Assembly: GCA_002362175.1 (NCBI GenBank) | Contig: DETU01000082.1 | Span: forward strand, 1 to 64,000 | Length of the DNA stretch: 64,000 nucleotides | Direction of reading: 5' to 3' | From: Ruminococcus sp. UBA3280 | GTDB taxonomy: Bacteria > Bacillota > Clostridia > Oscillospirales > Ruminococcaceae | Shown: positions 17,558 to 26,685 of the stretch, in pieces | Position numbering within the stretch: position 1 is the first letter of the stretch | Layout of the letters: each line of letters opens with the position of its first letter | Made by a program: the position numbers and the translations under genes | The notes under the pieces: generated by a model | What the model was told of the DNA's origin: nothing | The model's input: only the letters and a program-made list of their open reading frames with translations | Database searches by the model: none

Positions 17558-19296
17558 TGTTTGATACTCTTAAAAGGGTCATTTCATATGCCCGTCCGTA
17601 TATAAAATATTTAATCTGTACAGTTATATTTGCAGTAATAGGCGTGGGACTTTCGCTTCTTGTTCCTGTGTTTATAGGTGATGCCGTTGACTGCTGTATA
17701 GACAAGGGCAACGTTAACTTTGACGACCTTAAAAAAATTGTTATTGAACTGGCTGTTATAGTTACGGCAAGCGGAATTTTCCAGTGGCTTATGAGTTTAT
17801 GTACAAATAAACTTGCGTTTCTTACAATACGTGATTTGCGTGCGGATATTTTCAATAAGCTTGAAAGAGTTCCGCTGAAATATATCGACGGTCATACTAA
17901 AGGTGAACTGACAAGCCGTGTAATAAATGATATTGAAATTGTCTCGGACGGTCTTTTGCAGGGATTTACGCAGTTTTTCAGCAGTATCATGACCATTGTC
18001 GGCACATTGATTTTTATGATGTTCATAAATTTCAGGATAGCGATTGTGGTTGTAATCATGACACCTCTTTCATTTATAGCTGCTTCCAAAATCACAAAGG
18101 CTTCTCACGATTCATATATGAAACAGTCAAAACTAAGGGGTGATATGGTTGGACTTGCTGAAGAAATGGCAGGAAATCAGAAAATTGTCAAAGCTTTTGT
18201 CTATGATGAGAGGGCAATGGAACGTTTTGACAGGATAAACAGGGATTATGGAAAAATCGGTGTAAAAGCTACTTTTTTCAGTTCTATAACAAATCCTGTA
18301 ACACGTTTTGTGAACGGCATGATTTATGCGGCAGTCGGACTTCTCGGTTCACTCGGTGTAATAGGTTCTGTTGGTTTTATCGGAACTATGACCGTTGGAA
18401 AACTGACAAGTTTCCTTTCCTTTTCCAATCAGTATACAAAGCCTTTCAATGAAATATCGGGTGTTTTTGCAGAATTGCAGAATGCCGTTGCTTCTGCTCA
18501 GAGAGTTTTTGACGTACTTGATGAGGAAGAAGTTCCCGACGATTTAGACAAGGAAACAATTACAGAATGTAATGGAGATTTAAGCTTTGAGAATGTGCGT
18601 TTTTCCTATAATCCTGAAACGGAACTTATCCGTAACTTCAGTCTTGATGTTAAATCAGGTCAGAAAGTTGCTATAGTAGGACCTACAGGCTGTGGAAAAT
18701 CGACAATTATAAATCTTCTTCTTCGCTTTTATGACATAAACAGCGGAAATATAACGGTTTCTGGAAAAAATATCAACGATATAACACGTGACAGCCTGCG
18801 GAGCCAGTTTGGAATGGTTCTTCAGGAAACATGGATATTTACGGGGACTGTTGCGGAAAATATCGCCTATGGCGTACCCGATGCTACACGTGAACAGATT
18901 ACGGAGGCGGCAAAATCAGTCTATGCCCACGGCTTTATTAAACGTCTTACCAACGGCTATGATACCGTTATAAGCGAGGACAGCGGACTTTCTCAGGGTC
19001 AGAAACAGCTTATATGTATAGCAAGAATCATGCTCATGAATCCGCCTATGCTTATTCTTGATGAGGCGACAAGTTCCATAGACCTGCGAACTGAACACCG
19101 TATACAGAAAGCTTTCACAAAGCTTATGGAAGGACGTACAAGTTTTATTATTGCACACCGTCTCTCAACTATAAAAAATTCCGATACCATTCTTGTTATG
19201 AAAAACGGTAACATTATCGAACAGGGAAATCATGGTGAACTTATGGATAACAAAGGTTTCTATGCTGAACTTTATAACAGTCAGTTTGCAACCTGA
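17557..19296 (+). CDS. ABC exporter half-transporter, catalytic partner
   Basis: 579 residues from ATG 17557, which overlaps the upstream TGA. It has six membrane helices followed by an ATP-binding domain with Walker A (GPTGCGKST), intact catalytic Glu (LDEATSSID) and switch His (IIAHRLST). Its signature is changed to LSQGQ. Pairing with the upstream protein would give one good site (this Walker A/B plus the partner's LSGGQ) and one weak site (the partner's Walker B Asp plus this LSQGQ). It is therefore almost certainly the second half of one heterodimer. Confidence 0.88.
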   Translation: MFDTLKRVISYARPYIKYLICTVIFAVIGVGLSLLVPVFIGDAVDCCIDKGNVNFDDLKKIVIELAVIVTASGIFQWLMSLCTNKLAFLTIRDLRADIFNKLERVPLKYIDGHTKGELTSRVINDIEIVSDGLLQGFTQFFSSIMTIVGTLIFMMFINFRIAIVVVIMTPLSFIAASKITKASHDSYMKQSKLRGDMVGLAEEMAGNQKIVKAFVYDERAMERFDRINRDYGKIGVKATFFSSITNPVTRFVNGMIYAAVGLLGSLGVIGSVGFIGTMTVGKLTSFLSFSNQYTKPFNEISGVFAELQNAVASAQRVFDVLDEEEVPDDLDKETITECNGDLSFENVRFSYNPETELIRNFSLDVKSGQKVAIVGPTGCGKSTIINLLLRFYDINSGNITVSGKNINDITRDSLRSQFGMVLQETWIFTGTVAENIAYGVPDATREQITEAAKSVYAHGFIKRLTNGYDTVISEDSGLSQGQKQLICIARIMLMNPPMLILDEATSSIDLRTEHRIQKAFTKLMEGRTSFIIAHRLSTIKNSDTILVMKNGNIIEQGNHGELMDNKGFYAELYNSQFAT

Positions 19297-19405
19297 TATG
19301 TATCTTTGTTTAATTTTCAACAATAATTTTTGTTGAAAAATAATAAAACCGCCTGTATTATTACAGATGTTTAGCATATATTTATATAAATTGACTATTA
19401 TATGC

Positions 19406-19434
19406 TTGACCGACGCAGGTTAATATGATATAAT
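19406..19434 (+). promoter_or_regulatory. Sigma-A-type promoter for the uridylyltransferase gene
   Basis: TTGACC (19406-19411), 17-bp spacer, TATAAT (19429-19434). An alternative TTGACT lies at 19391 but is too far from the -10 element. Confidence 0.7.
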
Positions 19435-19493
19435 ATTCAGAACAGAGTGAGATATTTCTGTAAAATTAAAAATATTCAGAGGGGGTTGTATCT

Positions 19494-20726
19494 GTGATTA
19501 CATTTGATGCAGCAAAAGACATACTGAAAAAATATGGTCAGGAGCATATACTTGCTTATTATGACGAATTGAATGAAAATGAAAGGGCTGAACTTCTTTC
19601 GCAGATTGAAATGACTGATTTTTCTGTTCTTGAAAATCTGAGTGAAGAAAAAAATGCTTTATCAAAAAGAGGAAAGTTTGAACCGCTTGGGGCTGTTACT
19701 ATTGAAGATATTGCGGAAAACAGAGAAAAATACTATTCCGCAGGTTCAGAGGCAATAAAAGAGGGAAAAGTTGCCGCTGTTCTTCTTGCAGGCGGACAGG
19801 GTACACGTCTTGGTTTTGACAAGCCTAAGGGAATGTTCAACATAGGTGTTTCAAAGGAACTCTATATATTTGAATGTCTTATGAATAACCTCATGAAAAT
19901 AGTGAAAAGTACAGGTTCATATGTTCCGCTGTATATCATGACAAGCGAAAAAAATCATCATGATACGGTAAATTTCTTTGAGGAAAAGAATTATTTTGGA
20001 TACGACAGTAGTTATATAAAGTTTTTTATTCAGGATATGGCACCGTCTGTTGATTTCAACGGTAAAATCTACATGGAAAGTAAATCCGATATATCTATTT
20101 CCCCGAACGGCAACGGCGGTTGGTTTTCATCAATAGTGCGTGCGGGACTTTTAAATGACATAAAGAAAAAAGGTATTGAATGGATAAACGTTTTTGCGGT
20201 TGACAATGTTCTCCAGCAGATTGCAGACCCATGTTTTATAGGTGCGGTTATAAATTCGGGAAGTCAGTCGGGAAGCAAGGTGGTAAGCAAAGTTTCACCT
20301 GAAGAAAGAGTAGGCGTGCTTTGTCTGGAGGACGGCAAGCCGTCTATCGTGGAATATTATGAAATGACTGAGGAAATGCGTACTCTTGTTACGGAAAACG
20401 GTCAGCTTGCCTATAAATATGGCGTAATTCTCAATTACCTTTTCAGAGTGGACAGGCTTGAAGATATTATTGCCGAAAAAATGCCTGTACACGTTGTTGA
20501 GAAGAAAATTCCGTATATGGACAATAACGGCGGTTTTGTCATTCCCGAAAAGAACAACGGCTATAAATTTGAGACTCTTGTTCTTGATATGGTTCATCTT
20601 CAGGAAAGCTGTCTGCCTTATGAGGTAGAACGCAGTAAGGAATTTGCACCTGTAAAAAATGCAGAGGGCGTTGACTCCGTTGAATCGGCAAGAAAACTCC
20701 TCATACAGAACGGTATTGAATTATAA
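19494..20726 (+). CDS. UDPGP-family uridylyltransferase (UAP1-like)
   Basis: 410 residues with the UDPGP type 1 nucleotide-binding loop LLAGGQGTRLGFDKPKGMF (about 98-116). This is the form found in eukaryote-type UDP-N-acetylglucosamine or UDP-glucose pyrophosphorylases, rather than bacterial GalU. Further family motifs include MTSEKNHHDT and NVFAVDNVLQQIADP. It transfers UMP from UTP to a sugar 1-phosphate, probably GlcNAc-1-P or hexose-1-P; sequence alone does not decide which. The start is GTG 19494 behind GAGGGGG. It is a single-gene transcript with its own promoter and terminator. Confidence 0.85.
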   Translation: MITFDAAKDILKKYGQEHILAYYDELNENERAELLSQIEMTDFSVLENLSEEKNALSKRGKFEPLGAVTIEDIAENREKYYSAGSEAIKEGKVAAVLLAGGQGTRLGFDKPKGMFNIGVSKELYIFECLMNNLMKIVKSTGSYVPLYIMTSEKNHHDTVNFFEEKNYFGYDSSYIKFFIQDMAPSVDFNGKIYMESKSDISISPNGNGGWFSSIVRAGLLNDIKKKGIEWINVFAVDNVLQQIADPCFIGAVINSGSQSGSKVVSKVSPEERVGVLCLEDGKPSIVEYYEMTEEMRTLVTENGQLAYKYGVILNYLFRVDRLEDIIAEKMPVHVVEKKIPYMDNNGGFVIPEKNNGYKFETLVLDMVHLQESCLPYEVERSKEFAPVKNAEGVDSVESARKLLIQNGIEL

Positions 20727-20735
20727 TTCAGAAAG

Positions 20736-20763
20736 AACAGACTGTATTTGCAGTCTGTTTTTT
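20736..20763 (+). terminator. Rho-independent terminator after the uridylyltransferase
   Basis: AACAGACTG (20736-20744) pairs with CAGTCTGTT (20751-20759), followed by TTTT. Confidence 0.85.
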
Positions 20764-20796
20764 ATATTGTTTATTGTTATTTTTATAGAATTACTA

Positions 20797-20825
20797 TTGA
20801 CTTGTGGATAAATATGGTGTATAAT
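20797..20825 (+). promoter_or_regulatory. Sigma-A-type promoter for ldh
   Basis: TTGACT (20797-20802), 17-bp spacer, TATAAT (20820-20825). The ldh start is 31 bp downstream. Confidence 0.75.
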
Positions 20826-20856
20826 TAATATATAATTTCAGTTACGGAGGTTTAAT

Positions 20857-21810
20857 ATGAATACTGATAAAAGAAAAGTAGTGCTGATTGGTACAGGTAT
20901 GGTAGGTATGAGTTTTGCATATGCTCTTGTAAATCAGGGCGGTATATGCAATGAGCTTGTACTTATTGATGTAAACAGGGAACGTGCAAACGGTGAGGCT
21001 ATGGATTTGAATCATGGTCTTGCTTTTGCAAAGTCAAATATGAGAATATATGCAGGTGATTACAAGGACTGCAAAGACGCTGATATTGTGGTTATAGCCG
21101 CAGGTGTCGCACAGAAAGAGGGCGAAACCCGTCTTGACCTTCTGCAAAGAAATACAGAGGTTTTCCGCTCTATTATAAATCCTGTAGTCAAATCAGGTTT
21201 TGACGGCATATTCCTTGTTGCAACAAATCCTGTTGACATCATGACAAGAGTTACCTATGAACTCTCACGTTTCGGTGCGTCAAGAGTTATCGGTACGGGT
21301 ACTTCTCTTGATACCGCAAGACTCCGTTATCTTCTCGGTGACTATTTCACGGTTGACCCGAAAAATATTCACGCCTATGTTATCGGTGAACACGGAGACA
21401 GTGAATTTGTTCCTCTTTCTCAGGTTATGCTTGCAACCAAGTCTGTTACCGAGATTCTTGAGGACGAACGCAATGATTACAATATAGATGATATGCAATC
21501 CATTGAGGAGCAGGTGCGTACAGCTGCTTATAAGATTATTGAGGCAAAGAGGGCTACTTATTACGGTATCGGTATGGCTATAACACGTATTATAAAGGCT
21601 ATTCTCGGTGATGAAAACAGCGTGCTGACCGTTTCTGCAAAACTCTGCGGAGAGTACGACAGCAAGAACGTATTTATAGGTGTACCGTGTATTATCGGAA
21701 GAAACGGTGTAAAGGAAATTGTTGAACTTTCACTCACAGATGAGGAAAAGGAAAAGTTCCAGAATTCAAGACAGGTGCTTGAAGATAGTTTCGACGGTCT
21801 TAATCTCTGA
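20857..21810 (+). CDS. ldh: L-lactate dehydrogenase
   Basis: 317 residues. It reduces pyruvate to L-lactate with NADH, regenerating NAD in fermentation. The Rossmann loop (VVLIGTGMVGMSFAYAL, about 8-24), the substrate-binding DLLQRNTEVF region and the active-site motif IGEHGDSE (catalytic His) are present. Malate dehydrogenase is less likely because LDH-type features such as GDSEFVPLS are kept. It is monocistronic, flanked by its own promoter and terminator. Confidence 0.93.
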   Translation: MNTDKRKVVLIGTGMVGMSFAYALVNQGGICNELVLIDVNRERANGEAMDLNHGLAFAKSNMRIYAGDYKDCKDADIVVIAAGVAQKEGETRLDLLQRNTEVFRSIINPVVKSGFDGIFLVATNPVDIMTRVTYELSRFGASRVIGTGTSLDTARLRYLLGDYFTVDPKNIHAYVIGEHGDSEFVPLSQVMLATKSVTEILEDERNDYNIDDMQSIEEQVRTAAYKIIEAKRATYYGIGMAITRIIKAILGDENSVLTVSAKLCGEYDSKNVFIGVPCIIGRNGVKEIVELSLTDEEKEKFQNSRQVLEDSFDGLNL

Positions 21811-21863
21811 TATTATTACGGATAAAAAATTATTTATCACACGAATTACAGAATATTTTGTAT

Positions 21864-21893
21864 AAAAAAAGGACTTTTTAAGGTCCTTTTTTT
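21864..21893 (+). terminator. Rho-independent terminator after ldh
   Basis: AAAAAAAGGAC pairs with GTCCTTTTTTT around a short loop. The symmetric A and T tracts allow action in both directions. Confidence 0.85.
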
Positions 21894-21918
21894 GTCATGT
21901 GAATTTATCGGATAACAG

Positions 21919-21947
21919 TTGACATTGCAGTAAAAAAGTGCTAAAAT
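21919..21947 (+). promoter_or_regulatory. Sigma-A-type promoter for the MATE transporter
   Basis: TTGACA (21919-21924), 17-bp spacer, TAAAAT (21942-21947). The coding start is 36 bp downstream. Confidence 0.7.
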
Positions 21948-21982
21948 GCTAATCGATATACAAAAAAAGGAGTGATGTCAGC

Positions 21983-23341
21983 ATGACTAAAAGCATGACA
22001 GAGGGCAGTCCTATAAAGCTTATTCTCAGCTTTTCATTGCCTTTACTTTTAGGAAACATTTTACAACAGGCTTACAACATGATTGATGCGGCAATAGTCG
22101 GTCGTGTACTTGGTGTTGACGCTCTTGCGGCGGTCAGTGCAACAAGTAGTGTATTGTTTCTTGTTCTCGGTTTCTGTATCGGTATCTGTGCAGGATTCGG
22201 AATACCTATGGCTAAATATTTCGGTGCAAATCAGACTGACAGGCTACGCAGTACGGTTTTTCACTCATATCTTTTAACTGGAATATTTGCAGTTGTTCTT
22301 ACTGTCATAACCTGTATTTTCTGCAACAGTATTCTTGATATAATGAAAGTCTCCGGAAATATCCGCAAAGACGCTTATATGTATCTGTTTATCATATTTA
22401 CGGGCATACCGTTTTCGTTGTTATATAATCTTCTTTCAGGTATGCTCCGTGCCATAGGAGACAGTAAAACGCCGTTTATATTTCTTGCGGTATCGGCTGT
22501 TCTGAATATAATACTTGATTTTACATTCATAGTAATTATACCGCTTGGCTGTGCAGGTGCGGCACTCGCCACAATCATGGCACAAGCCTGTAGTGGTATT
22601 GCCTGTTTCATAGTTATTCAGAAGAAATATCCGTTGCTGAAACTCACTAAAGATATATGCAGATACAATTCATATGCCGTAAAGGAACTTTTTATAATGG
22701 GTGTTCCTATGGGATTACAGTATTCCATTACAGCTATCGGTGCTATGGTCATGCAGTCGGCAAATAACAGTCTTGATGATGTTTATAAGTCGGCGTTTGC
22801 GGTATCTTCCAAATTAAATCAGCTTGCGATGTGCCCTTTTGACGCAATAGCAACGGGTGTGTCGGTATTCAGCAGTCAGAATCTTGGTGCGGGAAATATT
22901 GACAGGGTAAAAAAAGGTATTATAAGGGGTACAGCTGTAAATACCTCATATGGAATAATAATTGGAATGGTTCTTATTTTCTTCGGCAGATTTCTTGCAC
23001 TTATGTTTGTAAAAAGTACGGAAACGATTGTTATTGAAGAAGCGGCAAGATATATGATACACGTCGGTCTGTTCTATTGGTCACTCGGTATTTTAAATAC
23101 TACCCGTATGAGTATACAGGGTATCGGTTACTCGGGAATGGCTATATTTTCGGGTGTGCTGGAGATGTTCGCACGAATATTTGTAAGCAGAACGTTCATT
23201 AACGAATATGGTTTCAAAGCTATATGTCTCTCAGACCCGACAGCATGGATTGTTGCGTCTCTTTACTGCGTTATAGTCTGTGTGATATGCGTAAGGAAAG
23301 CGTCTGCAAAAAGCGTGATACGTGAAAATATAAAAGTCTGA
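21983..23341 (+). CDS. MATE-family efflux transporter
   Basis: 452 residues with about 12 membrane segments. The N terminus (MTEGSPIKLILSFSLPLLLGNILQQAYNM split by short loops) is typical of the bacterial DinF/NorM-like branch of MATE proteins. These export cationic drugs or metabolites using Na+ or H+ gradients. It is transcribed alone between its own promoter and a terminator. A second, divergent MATE gene is at 32744. The substrate cannot be read from sequence. Confidence 0.9.
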   Translation: MTKSMTEGSPIKLILSFSLPLLLGNILQQAYNMIDAAIVGRVLGVDALAAVSATSSVLFLVLGFCIGICAGFGIPMAKYFGANQTDRLRSTVFHSYLLTGIFAVVLTVITCIFCNSILDIMKVSGNIRKDAYMYLFIIFTGIPFSLLYNLLSGMLRAIGDSKTPFIFLAVSAVLNIILDFTFIVIIPLGCAGAALATIMAQACSGIACFIVIQKKYPLLKLTKDICRYNSYAVKELFIMGVPMGLQYSITAIGAMVMQSANNSLDDVYKSAFAVSSKLNQLAMCPFDAIATGVSVFSSQNLGAGNIDRVKKGIIRGTAVNTSYGIIIGMVLIFFGRFLALMFVKSTETIVIEEAARYMIHVGLFYWSLGILNTTRMSIQGIGYSGMAIFSGVLEMFARIFVSRTFINEYGFKAICLSDPTAWIVASLYCVIVCVICVRKASAKSVIRENIKV

Positions 23342-23350
23342 CTACATAAA

Positions 23351-23380
23351 AAACTCCCTTTTTACAGGGAGTTTCTTTAT
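23351..23380. terminator. Bidirectional terminator between the convergent MATE and anti-sigma genes
   Basis: AAACTCCCT (23351-23359) pairs with AGGGAGTTT (23366-23374). A-rich and T-rich flanks make it usable from both sides. Confidence 0.7.
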
Positions 23381-23402
23381 AAGGAGGTTATTCTAGATCT
23401 TG

Positions 23403-25358
23403 TTAATATAAATCTTGACAAGATAATAAATCGGACAGGTCAACAAAGCCGTTGTCGTTCATTGAAAGGTAGAGATTGTCACGTAAATTGTCCTCAACTA
23501 TATATGCAAGCGTTACTTCAACAGATTCTCCCGGAGCAATGTTGATGTTGTTTTTATCGGACTGTTTCGGACAACTGAATGAGAAGTGCATATCGTCAGC
23601 TGTAAGATATCTGAAAGTATCAATACAATCAATATTATTTGTTGATATTTCTGTCTGCATTTTAATTATATCGTAAATGCGTTGACGGAAAAAATATCCG
23701 TCATATTTTGTCTGTAAGGTCGGACATACGCAGTAATCGTCAACAGGTTCTGTACCGTTGTTTGTATAGGTGATGTTTACCGTCATAACGCTTATCGGTA
23801 CTGTTTCAGTTCCGTATTCAGTTTCAGTACCATTTTCAAACTTAACCCATTTGCGTACATTTTCAACAAGCGTGCCATCTGTGTTGAGATACTCGCTGTA
23901 ATCAGCCTTCAAGCCTATGCCGTCAGTTGTAAGCCCGTTAAAATCGTCATCGAAACGCACACCGGTTACTTTAGCGGAAACATTTCCCCAAATGTCCGGA
24001 TTTTTTTCATAGACTTCTTCGCAGACTTGTGCTATAGTACTATCCTCGACTGGTATTCCCATATTTTCATAAGAACCGACTGTGAATTCTGTGTTTTCCT
24101 GTTCATTCTGAGGCTGTGTATATATTCCTGCTGTTTCAGTATCGGACGGAACAAGTTTAACGTTATCAATAATCTTTTTGAAATCTTCTTCCGAAATGCC
24201 GTCGGTTACATATAACTGAAGTACATACGGCGTATTGTCAAAATATATAAATGCTATACGTCCGAAATTATGTTCAGGATTATCAGGAATATAAGTGCCT
24301 CTGTAATATATTGAAACGGTTTTGCCGTCAAGTAACCATTCGCCCTTTGCAGCTTCTATTTCCGGGTTTCCGATGTCTTCGTAATATGTTACACCTTCCG
24401 GAACTCTTGAAAAAATGGGTGTCATACCGTCGTCAGTACTCCAATTATGGAATTTTCTTCCATAAGGACTCTCGTCTTCCTGATATTCGAGACCTTCGGG
24501 CAACCAGCCATATTCAAGGTTATATATTGTGTCATAGTCAATATCATCTTCTGCGAACTGGTGGATTTCTTCGTTAACCTGTCCGTCGTCCTCACCGTCT
24601 GTTATGGTGACTTCCGTGTCTGCCACCTGCTCACCAGTATATATATCAGCTATTTCGGTATCGGACGGAACAAGCCTTACATTTTCAATAATTTTCCTGA
24701 AATCGTCCTTTGTGATGTCGTCGGTTACAAACAGTTCAAGTTCATACGGAGTATTTTTAAAATATATTGTTGCTACACGTCCGTAATTCGTACAGTCTTT
24801 ATTTGTTGAATTTTCTACATAATTATCACTATATCTTATGTCAATAGTTTTATCGTCGGTATCATATTCATCACGTACAGTTAATGCCTTGCCGTTTTCA
24901 GTTTTTTCGCCGGAAAGATTTTTTATAAATGAGGCTATCATAAAGACTTTTTCATTAATGGCATTTGTAAAATAAGTATAAGACTCTTCATTTTTATATT
25001 CAAAGTCCTCCGGCAACCAGCCGAATTCAATGTTATAGATTGTGTCATTTTCTTTTTCTTCCACCTGTGATGTCAATTTGCTTGTTTCTTCTTCGTCCGA
25101 TACCTGTGCATACTGTTGTGTGGTGTTTGAACCGAGATAGATAACCGTCGGGACTGCAACAACTGTAAGAGCTGCCGCTGCAACTGTCAGATTCATGATT
25201 AAATTATTTTTTTTCATAGTAATTCCTTTCCGCATTGACTGCATAGAATGCTTTTTCATGTTGTATTTTTCAGAAAATACGTGGAATTCGTCTGATGAAA
25301 ATGCGTCATCAACTATTTTCTTCCACTCATTGCTGTCTGGGAGTTTCATATTTTTCAT
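23403..25358 (-). CDS. Membrane-anchored probable anti-sigma factor with tandem duplicated outer domain
   Basis: 651 residues. About 50 cytoplasmic residues are followed by a single membrane helix (about 52-76), then a large extracellular part. That part contains two copies of a domain of about 135 residues, opening DTIYNIEFGWLPEDFEY and DTIYNLEYGWLPEGLEY and both ending near LVPSDTE. A third, different C-terminal domain follows (about 440-651). The repeats look like DUF4367-type domains, which are common on anti-sigma factors. The start codon overlaps the end of the ECF sigma gene by 32 bases, with AAAGGAG upstream. I infer it binds and restrains that sigma factor and senses an external cue. 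Confidence 0.75.
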   Translation of the reverse strand: MKNMKLPDSNEWKKIVDDAFSSDEFHVFSEKYNMKKHSMQSMRKGITMKKNNLIMNLTVAAAALTVVAVPTVIYLGSNTTQQYAQVSDEEETSKLTSQVEEKENDTIYNIEFGWLPEDFEYKNEESYTYFTNAINEKVFMIASFIKNLSGEKTENGKALTVRDEYDTDDKTIDIRYSDNYVENSTNKDCTNYGRVATIYFKNTPYELELFVTDDITKDDFRKIIENVRLVPSDTEIADIYTGEQVADTEVTITDGEDDGQVNEEIHQFAEDDIDYDTIYNLEYGWLPEGLEYQEDESPYGRKFHNWSTDDGMTPIFSRVPEGVTYYEDIGNPEIEAAKGEWLLDGKTVSIYYRGTYIPDNPEHNFGRIAFIYFDNTPYVLQLYVTDGISEEDFKKIIDNVKLVPSDTETAGIYTQPQNEQENTEFTVGSYENMGIPVEDSTIAQVCEEVYEKNPDIWGNVSAKVTGVRFDDDFNGLTTDGIGLKADYSEYLNTDGTLVENVRKWVKFENGTETEYGTETVPISVMTVNITYTNNGTEPVDDYCVCPTLQTKYDGYFFRQRIYDIIKMQTEISTNNIDCIDTFRYLTADDMHFSFSCPKQSDKNNINIAPGESVEVTLAYIVEDNLRDNLYLSMNDNGFVDLSDLLSCQDLY

Positions 25359-25881
25359 CAGTCAAATCTCCTTTCATGTTGATAAGATGTTTTCTGGCAC
25401 GTTCAAAACGTTTCCGTGCGGTACTTTCGGTGAGGGAAGTTCTTTCCGCAACTTCTTTCCATGAAAGTTCGTTACCGCATCGCAGATTTATAATATTACG
25501 GTCAGTTTCGTTAAGTTTATTTAATAAATTTCTTTTGTTCTGCCTGTCCATTACCGCCTCAACGTGTTCCTCGACGTTCTGTGAAGTGTCGGGAATCTGC
25601 TTTGTACTTTCATCTATCGGACTTTCACGGACAAGTGAGCGTTTGTTCTTTCTGTAAATGTTTATGGACGTACTCTTTATTACTTTGACTATATATGCTT
25701 TTGTTTTCGGGCTGTCGGGGTCTTTTATCTTTTTAAGACGGTCGATTATTCTTATGAAAGCGTCTGAAACTGCATCTTCCGCAAGGTCGCTTCTTTTGAG
25801 TACGGCGAATGATATTCTGTACATAGGCTGTTCGTAAATTTCATAAATCCTTTTTATTTTTTCGGAATCTTCGTGTGTCAT
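25327..25881 (-). CDS. ECF-type RNA polymerase sigma factor
   Basis: 184 residues from the ATG at 25881, chosen because AGAGGTG lies just upstream; an in-frame ATG 63 bases earlier lacks such a site. Region 2 (YEQPMYRISFAVLKRSDLAEDAVSDAF) and region 4 helix-turn-helix (LSWKEVAERTSLTESTARKRF) are clear. A long acidic linker joins them. It is probably released from the membrane protein encoded downstream to direct stress or surface genes. It is divergent from a second ECF gene at 26119. Confidence 0.88.
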   Translation of the reverse strand: MTHEDSEKIKRIYEIYEQPMYRISFAVLKRSDLAEDAVSDAFIRIIDRLKKIKDPDSPKTKAYIVKVIKSTSINIYRKNKRSLVRESPIDESTKQIPDTSQNVEEHVEAVMDRQNKRNLLNKLNETDRNIINLRCGNELSWKEVAERTSLTESTARKRFERARKHLINMKGDLTDEKYETPRQQ

Positions 25882-25993
25882 CAAATCACCTCTCTTTCGG
25901 ACGTCCTGTATAATATAACACATTTTCTTAATGAGATGTGACATTTTTTACAGAAAAAATATATGAATTTTTTGTAAACTTTATATTAATAAT

Positions 25994-26022
25994 TTGCGTG
26001 AATGAATAAAACGTGATAGAAT
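25994..26022 (+). promoter_or_regulatory. Possible promoter for the second ECF sigma operon
   Basis: TTGCGT (25994-25999), 17-bp spacer, TAGAAT (26017-26022), in the 237-bp gap between the divergent sigma genes. The match is weaker than other promoters here. ECF genes are often self-regulated, so the true element may differ. Confidence 0.4.
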
Positions 26023-26118
26023 ATATAAAGGTGGGTATTAAAATAAAAAAATATCTTAAAAATATGTCCTTTTTTATTGTATCATGCGAATGTATTAACA
26101 GGTGGTGGAGGTGAAGAA

Positions 26119-26685
26119 ATGACCGATTTGGAATGGGAGTATTTATTTGAAGATTCTCCTCAGAAGGCTTATGAATATTTTATTGAACAGTACGGTAATC
26201 TCATATATGCTATAGTTCTCAATAAAATCGGTAACTGTGGTTCAAGAGAAGATGTTGAGGACTGCGTAAGTGACATTATGATTGAATTTTTCAGGAATGC
26301 AGGAAGATTTTCGTCGGAAAGCGGAAGTCTCAAGTCATATATAAGCACTATCGCAAAACGCAGGGCTATTGACGCTTTCAGACAAATTACAGGCAGAAAT
26401 AATATGTGTTCGGATATAGACGACGAAAGTATTGTTATTCCGCCGTCGTCCGACGATACCGAAGAAGAAGCGGAAAAACGCATATTCAGTCAGAATCTCT
26501 GGAATATAGTTAAATCACTCGGAGAGCCTGACAGTTCAATAATAGTATATCAGTATTTTTACAATCATACAGTGCATGAAATTGCAAAAATGCTTGAAAT
26601 GACATCGGGTGCTGTACAAAAAAGAAGTATACGTGCAAGAAAGAAAATAGGTACAATCCTTAGAAATGGTGATTATTATGAATAA
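26119..26685 (+). CDS. ECF-type RNA polymerase sigma factor
   Basis: 188 residues starting at ATG 26119 behind GGTGGAGGTG; the reading extending to 26077 lacks a ribosome site. Region 2 contains EDVEDCVSDIMIEFFRNAG, and region 4 ends with HEIAKMLEMTSGAVQKRSIRAR. Length and layout are those of a minimal ECF sigma factor. Its last bases overlap the start of the membrane protein gene at 26678, the usual sigma/anti-sigma order. Confidence 0.87.
   Translation: MTDLEWEYLFEDSPQKAYEYFIEQYGNLIYAIVLNKIGNCGSREDVEDCVSDIMIEFFRNAGRFSSESGSLKSYISTIAKRRAIDAFRQITGRNNMCSDIDDESIVIPPSSDDTEEEAEKRIFSQNLWNIVKSLGEPDSSIIVYQYFYNHTVHEIAKMLEMTSGAVQKRSIRARKKIGTILRNGDYYE

Noticed and set aside
19314..19339. Hairpin TTTTCAACA/TGTTGAAAA as a terminator after the ABC exporter
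   Set aside because: No T run follows on either strand and the stem is A/T-rich, so I did not call it a terminator.
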